Assembly: GCA_034359265.1 (NCBI GenBank)
Contig: CP136890.1
Span: forward strand, 65,783,501 to 65,847,500
Direction: 5' to 3'
DNA from: Canna indica
Lineage: Eukaryota; Streptophyta; Magnoliopsida; Zingiberales; Cannaceae
Length of the DNA: 64,000 nt
Shown here one piece after another: positions 35,003 to 44,834 of the stretch; positions within the stretch are counted from its first letter, which is position 1; each line of letters begins with the position of its first letter. Under the pieces are notes generated by a model. The model made no database searches, was not told where the DNA came from, and saw only the letters and a program-made list of their open reading frames with translations. The translations under genes and the position numbers were made by a program.

Positions 35003-35135
35003 ATCATTCTTCAATCGCTTTAATAGTCTGCCTTGCCCAATTCCTGATGCGTCGCTTTAGCGTGAAACCAACAAAGACACCTACGACAAAGGTGACTGCA
35101 CAAATCTTGCTACAGAAACCACCCTCCTCGTAATA
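35003..35135 (-). pseudogene. Unrecognised C-terminal exon-like remnant with a membrane segment
   Basis: The minus strand from 35135 reads YYEEGGFCSKICAVTFVVGV then FVGFTLKRRIRNWARQTIK and IEE before a stop. The pattern of one hydrophobic helix followed by a basic amphipathic tail looks like the end of a small membrane-anchored protein. I do not recognise the family. No acceptor AG was seen just upstream. It could be a chance frame, though composition is protein-like. Confidence 0.35.
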
Positions 35136-36790
35136 GAATATTGGATATGTGAAATTGGCATTTAGCTAAAATAAATTGACATTATTTGATATTATTTTTC
35201 AAAGCTAGTGATTAGCCATCAATTGTGTTGTGCATTTCTGGCATATGATAACTTTCATAGTCTGGGCATTTCTTGTGTTTAACCATTAGTTGTGTTCTGC
35301 ATTTCTTGCATATGATAACTTTCATGTAGCAATGATTTAGACTTTGGTCAACTATCTCTATCAAAAGTTGGCTTTTGTACTACTACATACATTATTAAAT
35401 TTCTGTTCTATTCTGAACGTATATTTCTCTTTGCATCGACGAAAATGAGACTTGGGATTGGGAGTACATTCTAATGTTTCACAAAAAAGAAGAAAATAAA
35501 CTAACTGTAATTGTGTCTTGCCTAGAGAGTATCAGAACACCGGCTGGTTGTCTTCCTTATATTTATATTGACTTGAATTATGCAGATATTACTGCTAGGA
35601 CTATTCCACTAATATCTTAACTGTTATTCTCTTGATGTTGTACATACAAAAGTAGTCTGAATTAAAATGTTAAAACAGAACTCAACCATAACCCTTCATA
35701 TTGTAGTCTACCTTTATTAATGATCAATAGGGAACAAACTGAAGATTTATCCCAATGTAAAAGCATGAAAATGATGACAAAGATCTAAAGATATCTTAAG
35801 TAATTAATCATGGAAGATATTAGACAAGAGAACAACCCTTTCAAGTTCCCATTCATTTGCACTAAAGATAAATGAAGTGTATGAAATAGATGTACCACTA
35901 TATACATCTGAACTGTTAACACTGAGCTACAGATCGAGACAATCACTACTACCATGTACCACCAATCCACCATCTGGCTCCTAAAACAATTGTAAGATAA
36001 TCATTGTTTAAACTTTTAGACCAACGTATCAAAGTCCCAGTATATTCAAGGAGGGTGCATAAGCAATATAACGTGAGCGGGCCATACGCAGAATTTAAAA
36101 AATGAAGGACAAAGATATATAAAATTGAAATTAGGATGGTACGATATAATATAATTGTATAAAAGTACATTTAATATAAGACAATCAAAATACATAAATC
36201 GATAAATGAGAAACAAAATATATAATTCTACAAAATAAAACACAAAGAAATAATTCATCAAAAGAGCTGATTTACATAATTTAATGAATGAGAAGCGACC
36301 TACTACATCTCACAATTGTCCTTTATGATTTTTCATATTTTGAAAATGACTAATGATATCATCATTAGTAACAGATTTTTTTTTTTCAGTAACTCTGATG
36401 CAGTCCAAAAGAAAAAAACACATTATTCTTTCTTCTTTGCAAGGCTATTGGGATAAAGAAAGCAACAATCCAGTAGATTTGAAAACTAAAAAAAATAGTT
36501 TTAACACATTCCAATATGAAATTATTGGAATGTAATTCTAGTTGCGGTTTGCTGACAAATTTAGCAATTAAGTAATATGCATAATAAATAAGAAAACTAC
36601 CAAAATCTATCTTCACATTATTTTCAATATGAAACTTGGACTACAATATTTGATTTTTTATGAAAAAATATGAGAAAAAATGGAGGACAAAATGTCCCCC
36701 ATTTACCTATGTGCATACGCCACTGTTCCGTGAGGTGAGCTAAATCAATGAACAACCATGGACAATATAAGATGAGTGCAGTAGGTTCAA
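35136..36790. other. No gene recognised; AT-rich
   Basis: Only short frames with low-complexity hydrophobic translation. Nothing that I can assign. Confidence 0.4.
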
Positions 36791-37252
36791 CGCGCTCCGT
36801 CACTAGCTCCACAAGGACAACCTCGGCGAAGGTTGGGCCGCTTGGCGTGTCTCTCCGTGGCACAGGCTCGATCAGACAACGATCAACAAGATCGTGTTGC
36901 ATAAGTATAGGAGTGGAGACAGCCTCATCGAGGGTACAGATTGTTCCATTTGCTTGGGCGAGTTCTAGGTGAACGAGATCCTGCAGCTGCTTCCCAAGTC
37001 AAGCCACGTGTTCCAACTTCAGTGCATTGATGCATGGTTGAAGTCGTACTCCAATTGCCATCTTTGTCGGGCTATCATCGTGGTGGCGGCGAACCCAAAC
37101 CCGCTGATGTTGCTGCTGCAGTTACCAGCTCCACATGTGACATGTGGGAGGGAGAGGAGAACCAAATAGGGGGAAACGCTCAGGCAATTCCACGAACACA
37201 TGCCGAGATAAGAGACTACGATTTCCAGAGGCTCGGGAGAGGTTGTCGTTGA
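36791..37252 (+). pseudogene. ATL-type RING-H2 E3 ligase pseudogene
   Basis: The plus frame from about 36855 reads LDQTTINKIVLHKYRSGDSL, IEGTDCSICLGEF, stop, [35 protein letters not shown]. This is the ATL linker and RING-H2 domain: CxxC, PK(C)SH, F(H)xxCID.WL, CxLC. The third ligand Cys is Ser, the second His (H5) is Gln, and a TAG sits after GEF, so the domain cannot fold or act. Frameshifts separate the upstream membrane region. After the domain an open frame runs to a stop at about 37252. Such genes are usually intronless. Confidence 0.85.
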
Positions 37253-37421
37253 TCTAGTTTTAGTTAACTGTACTTGAACTGATTTTGTTATTAATCTGCT
37301 CCAAGACTCTAACTTTGTATAATTATCTATCCCTTTCTTTCTCTCCAAAACTCTTCAAGATCAGCGATCGTCTCTTCAAGTGCAGAGGAAGGAAGACAGA
37401 GAAGATTGAAACTTTTTTTTG

Positions 37422-37503
37422 ATGGAGGACTGCTGGGAATGCAAGTGGGCCACGGAGGTGGTGTATGACCCAACGACGGGGGACACAATATGCACGGAGT
37501 GCC
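37422..37503 (+). pseudogene. TFIIB zinc-ribbon first exon, cut by gypsy DNA
   Basis: The ATG at 37422 opens MEDCWECKWATEVVYDPTTG then DTICTEC. CxxC, 16 residues, CxxC equals the spacing of the plant TFIIB N-terminal zinc ribbon, and the central EVV-D-G-DT-C-EC matches. A pyrimidine-rich 5' leader precedes it (37320-37420). At about 37503 the sequence turns into minus-strand gypsy gag, so the gene ends here. It is on the plus strand, whereas the TFIIB core remnants at 30-34 kb are on the minus strand, so it belongs to another copy. Confidence 0.75.
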
Positions 37504-38400
37504 CCGGTGCCGCTAGCCTCCGAGTGAAACTGCCTATCCCCTGATCCACAAGGTCTGAACCTCTTCTTCGCTGGCCCATCATGCTGATCTGTAGGTACCA
37601 TGGCTTCCTTCCGCATCACCTCATCCACCAATTGCACAAAAGTGGTGTCCTCAATGTAATGTATCAACCTACGTATCTGTACTCTCAAGCCCTCCATGAA
37701 CCGCCTCACTCGGTCTGCCTCACTCACCACTAGGGATGGGTGATAACGGGATAGTCGTGTGAACTCCACCTTGTACTTTATCACCGTCATGCTTCCTGTC
37801 TGGCGAAGCTGCTCAAACTCCCTCACCCACCTCTCACGAATGTACCTAGGAAGGTATTTCTCCACGATGGTGTTTCAAAATTCACCCCAGGTAGGGGATG
37901 GTGGCATGAGTCCCCCTACGGGCCTTCCATGATTGGTGGCACTCTTTTTCCGGGCCCCTAAACCGCAGCCCTACCATGTGTGCCATCGCCTCAAAAGAAC
38001 ATTCCAACACCTCGCACAACTCCATATAGTTATTCAAGAACGTTGTCACCTCCACCTGTTGATCTATGGGATCCGGCATAGTGGGTCGTACTAGTGGTAC
38101 GGGTGGAATCTGCGGCTACCTCGTTTCCCGCTCCCTACGGGGCTCCTCTCGCTCTCTACGGAACTCCTCCAGTTCCTTACGGAACTCGTCCCGCTCTCTA
38201 CGGAGCGCCTCAGTTAGCTCAGTCGCCTGCATCTACAGTAGTGCCACCTTGGGGTCCTGTACTGCCTCCTCCTGAGCCGTCGGACCGCCGCCACAGGCCC
38301 GTCCTCGGCCACGGCCTCGGCCTTGCCTACCAGTGGAATTACTTCCGCTACCACTCAACACGACATCATCATGTACCTCCATATCCTAAATTAAGTAAGA
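37504..38400 (-). pseudogene. G1-like gag
   Basis: The minus frame from 38383: Gly/Arg-rich start, acidic/basic helix (RREREEPRRERE), then VEVTTFLNNYMELCEVLECS (about 38040) and EKYLPRYIRERWVREFEQLR (37865). The last is the Retrotrans_gag core with YHPSLVVSEADRVRRFMEGL. It breaks off after HSEAS at 37504, before the zinc knuckle. Stops at about 38235, 38100 and 37880 interrupt it. Confidence 0.82.
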
Positions 38401-38567
38401 TGAACAACATCGACACAATTTAATATACAAATAATCAAGATTTTAAAACATAAATACGTACCGCCACTGGTGCGCAGATTCAATCGCCGATCTCGTGACT
38501 ATGACATACCATATATAGACACGCTAGCAATGTCCCATACGATACCTAAAGTCCTATTATCGTACCC

Positions 38568-38579
38568 GCTCTAATACCA
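38568..38579 (-). other. Primer-binding site of G1-like copy
   Basis: The minus strand reads TGGTATTAGAGC, one base from TGGTATCAGAGC, the complement of the plant initiator tRNA-Met 3' end. It is three bases from the LTR end at 38583. It shows that the LTR piece at 38583 is a 5' LTR with respect to the gag on its left. Confidence 0.85.
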
Positions 38580-38582
38580 CAT

Positions 38583-39078
38583 TGTCATGCCCCAAAACAC
38601 GGACATGACCGGCCAGAGTACCACTTGTTCTCTGAAGCCTAACCCAACCAACACCACCCGAAAAAAAATGCAAAATCATTGGCAGTGACAAAACCAACTC
38701 AGTTTGCAATAAACATAAATTGGACAAATCTTAAATTCATCAATTAATAGTCCATTACTTACAAATATTCAAATATCCTTAAAGTGAAACCAGTTTAACA
38801 TGAAATAAGTTTTTGACATTAAAATTCAGAAAACAAAGTCTAGACACAAATCCATATGACTCAAGAAAATATAAAAAACTCTACAGACCCGGGTATACAT
38901 CCCCCGACCACGACGTGTCACGAGATCCGCAGTCCTTGTCGCCACCAGCCACGCTACTGCATCCAAGTACCTCTCTGATCTCGCTTAGGGGCTAAAATAA
39001 TAATAATATAAACCGTAAGTTCAACTAGAACTTAGTGAGTAGTTTAGCCATCAAACCACCATGTCCAATACATTAAGA
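38583..39078 (-). mobile_element. G1 LTR terminal fragment
   Basis: It matches 11867-12370 (TGTCATGCCCCAAA...GACCGGCCAGAGTACCAC). It is cut after ACCAGCAGGTAA at 39078 and joined directly to RT. Confidence 0.87.
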
Positions 39079-40064
39079 CCAGCAGGTAAGGTGGCAATCT
39101 TAGAGAAGTTCTCCACAACTTTTTTGTAATATCCTACCAACCCCAAGAAGTTGCATATCTCAGTGACTTTGGTCGGCCTCTCCCAATTCTGAACTGCCTC
39201 GATCTTTGTTGGGTCCACTTTCACCCCATCTCTAGACACTTTATGCCCCAAGAAGCCCACACCGGTCAGCCAAAACTTGCACTTTGAGAGTTTTGCAAAA
39301 AATTGGTGTTGCCTAAGGGTTTCTAAGACTACCCTCATATGCTCCATGTGCTCAGCCTCGCTCCTAGAATAGATTAGAGTATTGTCAATGAATACTATAT
39401 ATGACGAACCTATCTAAAAACTCCTTGGATATCCTGTTCATCGGATCCATAAAGGCCGCTAGTGCATTAGTTAGCCCAACAGATATGACCAAGAACTCAA
39501 AATGCTCATACCTCGTTCTGAAGGCGGTCTTTTGAATATCCTAAATCCGAATTATCAACTGATGGTACCCTGACCTTAGATTAATTTTTGAAAACCACTG
39601 AGCTCCCTACAACTGATCAAACAAATCATAAATCATGGGAAGCGGTTAACGGTCGTTTATCATTACCTTATGAAGTTGTAGGTAATCTACATCTGCATGT
39701 ATTCATCTTTCTTTTTAACAAACAACACTGACAATCCCCAAGGCGACACACTTGGGCGAATGAACCCTAAGTCCAACAACCTCTATAGTTGGGCCTTAAG
39801 TTCTCTCAACTCTACAGGAGCCATACGGTACAGAGGGATTGATATTGGTTTCACCCTTGGCTATAACTCGATGCAAAATTTAGTATCCCGCACCGATGAT
39901 AGTCCCGACAACTCCTCGGGAAACACATTAGGAAAGTCCATGACTACATGAGTTTCATTCACCATATTGGCCGATCCTTTGCCTCCCTCATCCACAGAAA
40001 CAAAGGCTAGGAAGGACTGGCAACCACTCACCATCAGCTTACAGGACTTGAGAGCGGAGATCAT
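39079..40064 (-). pseudogene. G1-like protease-RT linker and reverse transcriptase
   Basis: Minus strand: linker FLAFVSVDEGGKGS and VVMDFPNVFPEELSGL (40040-39890), RT fingers (APVELRELKAQL region, 39820-39780), palm, and then FLGHKVSRDGVKVDPTK and FLGLVGYYKK near 39130. The catalytic loop region around 39395 carries an indel (GAATACTATATATGACGAACC), and stops occur at 39700 and 39530. It lacks RNase H and integrase because of the junction at 39078. Confidence 0.85.
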
Positions 40065-40341
40065 TGTAATACCCAAAGATTTCTAAATAAAATTTTGTTT
40101 GGTTTAGTGAGCCAGTTCGGAGACTAGATGGGATGAGTCGCGAGATTGCCGCGATTAGAAGGTCTGGTCGGGTATGCCTTAATTTGTATGGCTATGAAAA
40201 AAAAGAAAAAGAAAATTGTGCTTTTGTATTTTATAAATTGATTTTGGATTCATGTTGGGTTAGAATCGGGTTCGTGGGTTCAATCGGTGCTCAATTCGGT
40301 GTTGAGTCAGGTAGAGAGTTAAGTGAATAATGGTATACTGC

Positions 40342-40342
<1 letters not shown>

Positions 40343-40380
<38 letters not shown>
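40343..40380. repeat. AT microsatellite (38 bases)
   Basis: Perfect (AT)n at the TATA region of the truncated G4 LTR copy. The intact copy has only TATATATATAA at 41083-41093. Confidence 0.9.
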
Positions 40381-40497
40381 CCCACCCCAGCCGCCGTACA
40401 GCTCAAGAAGAGACGCACGCAAACCCGAGGTGGGTGAGAGAGGGGAGAGGTTGAGAGGGTGGCACCGGAGTTCGGAATCGTCGCCAGAGATCGGAAA

Positions 40498-40801
40498 TGA
40501 ACCCTAAGTCCAACAACCTCTACAGTTGTGCCTTAAGTTCTCTCAACTCTACAGGCATCATACAGTATGGAGGGATTGAGATTGGTTTCACCCTTGGCTG
40601 TAACTCGATGCAAAATTCAGTATCCCGCACCAATGGTAGTCTCGGCAACTCCTCAGGAAACACATAAGGAAAGTCCATGACTATAGGAGTTTCATTCACC
40701 ATATTGCCCGATCCTTTGCCTCCCTCATCCACGGAAACAAAGGCTAGGAAGGACTGGCAACCACCCACCATCAGCTTACGGCCATTGAGAGCGAAGATCA
40801 C
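40498..40801 (-). pseudogene. G1-like protease-RT linker, second copy
   Basis: The minus frame 40813-40520 reads GRKLMVGGCQSFLAFVSVDE, VMDFPYVFPEELPRL, VELRELKAQL. It is the same segment as 39761-40064, fully open here. It is adjacent to the G4 LTR. Confidence 0.8.
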
Positions 40802-43800
40802 TGTAATACCCAAACATTTCTAAATTAAATTTTGTTTGGTTCAACGAACTGGTTCGGAGACTAGATGGGATGAGTTGCGAGATCGCCGCGATTAGAAGAT
40901 ATGGTCGGGTATGCCATAATTTGTATGGCTATGAAAAAAAAAGAAAATTGTGCTTTTGTATTTTAAAAATTGATGTTAAATTCATGTTGGGTTAGAACCG
41001 GGTTCGCGGGTTCAATCGGTGCTCAATTTGGATACGGGTTAAGTCGGGTAGAGAGTTAACTGAACAATGGTATAACTGTAATTATATATATAATCCCACC
41101 CCAGCCGCCGTATGACTCAAGAAGAGCCGCACGCAACCTGAGGTGGGCGAGAGAGGGGAGAGCTTGAGACGACGGCGCCGGAGTTCGGGATCGTAGCCGG
41201 AGATCAGAAACATCATCAATCTTTCTTTCCTTCAAGGCTAAGGTGAGTGGTAGATGTTGGTGAAATGGTCACACTATAAGGGGGTTGAATAGTGTGTTTG
41301 CTAATCCTAAATTTTATTTCGGTTTCAATCATTTTCTTGATTACTTATGTTAATGCACTATTCGACTACTAAATGAATGCGGAAGTGAATAAAACAAGTC
41401 AAGTAATCGATACGCAAATTAAGTAATGTAAACACAATGATTTATAGTGGTTCGGCCCCAATGCCTACTCCACTACCTAAGAACCCCGCTTAGGATTTCC
41501 AAACTAGTTTAACTAGATTACTTAGTTTTCTTACAATGAGGACTTTACACCAAAAAGTTTCTGCTCTCAAACCGAAGGCACTTCCACACCCGGAAGTATC
41601 CCGCCTTCCTCCCGAGATGACTCTCCCACCTCGATCTAAGGACAAATCAACTAATCCTAACAAACTAGATTTACAATGGTGGATTTAAGCCTTAACACCA
41701 AGGCAACCACCAACTCGAATAAACCTAGCAACCTAGGTTTACACAAGCTTTAATACAATGAAACAGACAATAAAATACACAAATAATGAAGCAAATAAAT
41801 GATACAACAAATACTTAGCTCCAAACAAAGTTTTCTATCTCTCTCTTGATGCCTTTGATGGTGAATGAATGAAGTCAATGCTTACTCAAGGAGTTGAGAG
41901 ATCAAAGCTAGGTTTTTCAAGAATGGTGGCTCAATCAAACTCAAGGATCATCAAAATATGACTCAATGTATGTTAGATGATGGGTGGAAGGCTTGCTAAG
42001 GCTTCTAATTATAATCCATGAAGGTAGAGAGCCAAAACAGTACTCAACGGCTCGAAATAGAGCCGTTTTCCATCGTCCAGTTGTAGGCCGATCAATCATC
42101 AATCGACCGATCGAGCGACCGTCGATTGACTGAATGCATTCTGCCACTTTTGGGAAGCATTCGATTGATCGACCGGTCGGTCGAACCTGAAAAACAAGTT
42201 TGGTTTGGCTATTTTTTCTGCTTGTTTGTTCGTTTCTGGGTTCCGTCTTTGCTAAGTCTACTTATATAACATTTCTTAACTTGAAGTCAATAACTTTAAA
42301 ATATATATATTATATAAGGATTACCACCATTTGGATTCAATAAAAATATCTAAAAAATCAAAATCCTTTAGAATCATAATCTAACTTTTGGTATCTAGTA
42401 CAAATTTTTGGAAAATGGAAATTTTATAATCTTCCGGGTCAAATATGGGTAGGCTAAAGGCTTCCAAAAAATTCTTAAAAATATCTCGTTATCTAGGTTT
42501 TACCTAAGGAACAATTATCGGGAATTTTGGTGCTAAAAAAATATCTAGGTCATATAGCCCTCCAAGGAGCTCACTAGACTTAGTAAATTTCAAGCTAGGT
42601 CGCTTTCTAATATTTTCGATTTTTCAGGTTTTGAGGTTCAGATTTGGTTTTTGGGTTCTTTGCATCATAAGAGAGGATTACATATTTATTCTAGACACCA
42701 TAAACCTAAACTCTAAATTTTTGAAGAATCTCGAGCGTTGACGAGCGTCCTTGCCGATTTCTCCACTTTCTCCTATTTTTTCCATTGGGGACGTCAAACG
42801 CTAACCGACTTGAAACCTTAATGTATTTTTCAATGAAACATTAGTTACATGATTGTTATCATCAAAATTGATATTAAGACCAAGGTAGAAAACCTTAGGC
42901 CAATAGTAGAATCATGGATTTAGGGGAAGGCCCCAGCCGAATCCCCTTGTGATGATATTTGATGATTCACATGTGGTTCTTGTCGTCTTCTTGAAGGTTA
43001 TTGAATCTTGTGGTTTCTTTATGCAATCCTTGTTGAAATTGTGATTTTTCCACGTCGATTTCTTGGTTTTGGGGTGCCGGCTGAATTGAGAAAAAAAAAG
43101 GAAAGGTCATGCCGAAATTTTCTCTAATTTCCTCGAGTCGTAGAAACTTGTAGATCTGGGTTCTTTGTATGCTTAATTAGTGTAGAGATTAAGGAAAACT
43201 TAGAATTTGATGGAAACATATTTTCTTCACCCTTAAGGTGCAGCCGAATAGAAGAAACCCATGTTTAGGGGGGTTCGGCCGAGTAGGGATAGGGGTTTTG
43301 GGGTAGAAAAATATATCTCCTAAGTGATCTACAAGTAAGGGTATGATACATGAAAGATTAGTGTTTTATCTTGCTTGTAGGATATTTTTCTTACCTAGAT
43401 CATCCACTTTTGGGTTCCTACGTTAATATGATGATGCTGGAATTTTATTTAAATGTGCTGAAATTACATATTTAAATGCAGGAAATTGATATTTTATTGT
43501 TGTGATTATGTAGATAATTATGCTGATTTAATTATGGAATTATATCATTATTTGTGTGCTGTGATCTAATAATTTTTGCAAATATTATGTCCATAATGTG
43601 CTAAATAATGATGAGAGTATGTGATATATGACATGAAACTAGGTAGAGGAAAATTAGATACAATTGTTTAGCATCTTGGACACGAATGTGGGATGTGGAA
43701 CTCCTCTAGTAAATGACCTAAACTACTAGGTGTTAACTGTGATTATTTTGAACATAGAGACATTCGTTGTTCGCGCCTACGAAGGGTAACACTGAGATGT

Positions 43801-44834
43801 TGATCTGACAGGGGCCCGGGGTAGGGCCAGGTATGGGCGAAAGCCTGAGAGATGTATAGAAAATCAGTGAAATACATTATGTGTGTATTGTGATTGTGAT
43901 GGACGGGCTGAGGAGCATCCAGTGCGAAAGTCAGAGGACTATTGTCTGACTCAATGAGTGAATATAGGGTCTTGCGATTACACCAGTGCACCACTCTAGG
44001 TGTTAGACCCGAGTGGCAGGGGTCTTAAGACTGTGTCAGTGGGCCACACCGACGTTAGACCCGAGTGGAATTGGGTGGGGTGAGCTATCCCGAACCCGGT
44101 GGGGTTCCAAAAAACTAGTTGGCCATCCTAGTTGACGGACCCGGTGACTTAATCGCTAAATGTGGAATTTATACAAGAATATAACTTGTTGTGGTTTATA
44201 TATATGTGCATGACTGTATAGGTCGGTTATGGCCGGGTGTTGTCAAAGGATGAGGGTCGGGTACGGTGGGGACTATTTTTGCAGGATAGGGCCAATAGTG
44301 GTCGAGTGGTACAATATGTGCAAGGCCAAGACTGGCTGATGTATTCTTATTTGCAGGGTCGGCCGATTAGCCAGGTGATGTGATAGGACCAATATATCTT
44401 AACTGTACAAATTATATTGCTATATATGTTTATATACTGGGGATTGGGTGAAGGTTCGGTAAAACCACTCACTGAGTTTCTCATGGACTCACGGTTTTTC
44501 TTTGATTTTGCTTTGCAGAGCCTGACCAGTGAGGTACGACTTGATGGTGTGGCATGGCTGGAGTGTAGATGGTGTCGATGATCTCGTAACAAGCTATTTA
44601 GAGATTCATAGTCGTGTTGAGGGTTATGTTACATGCATTTGAGTTATGTTGCTATGTCATTGGAGTTTGTAAACTTTTCTTTGGAGACATTTATTGTATT
44701 TTAGGCGACTTCATTTACTTTTCATGTCAGTTTCATTTGCATTCATATACCTGTGTTATCAAATGCATGAATTAAGCTACAGAGTATAGACACATATCTT
44801 GGTCGATCACGTGATCTTGAGTTGGGGCGTGACA
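40802..44834 (+). mobile_element. G4 gypsy solo LTR (interrupted by a C1 solo LTR)
   Basis: TGTAATACCCAAAC (40802) to GGGGCGTGACA (44834), with perfect 5-bp duplications ATCAC at 40797-40801 and 44835-44839. Without the C1 LTR it is about 2.38 kb. Its start and its end resemble G3 (TGTAATATCC...GGGGCGTGACA), and both share CACTCACTGAGTT and GCAGAGCCTGACC near the end, so they are related gypsy families. It holds GACCC...GGGTC pairing units at 44007-44110. It sits between the protease and linker of the G1-like element. Confidence 0.93.
41255..42905 (-). mobile_element. C1 copia solo LTR inside the G4 LTR
   Basis: It is flanked by perfect GTAGA duplications (41250-41254, 42906-42910). It starts TGTTGGTGAAATGG and ends GGCCAATA: the final CA has mutated to TA. 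It matches 13916-15377. The U3 palindromes lie at 42085-42185. It is the youngest layer at this site. Confidence 0.95.

Larger units (their letters stand above)
39761..41210. repeat. Tandem duplication, 737 + 713 bases, spanning a gypsy/LTR boundary
   Basis: TGAACCCTAAGTCCAACAAC begins at 39761 and 40498. Both units run through the protease-RT linker, cross into the first ~420 bases of the G4 LTR (at 40065 and 40802) and end at AGATC(G/A)GAAA (40497 and 41210). The 24-base length difference is the expanded TA run of unit 1. Unit 2 continues into the full G4 LTR. The duplication therefore arose after G4 inserted. Confidence 0.9.

Noticed and set aside
30313..37503. Joining the zinc-ribbon exon and the TFIIB core exons into one gene
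   Set aside because: They lie on opposite strands and in an order that no splicing could join.
38568..38579. Possible tRNA-Met gene pieces (also at 52947 and 58798)
   Set aside because: Each is a 12-base primer-binding site beside an LTR end; no cloverleaf surrounds it.
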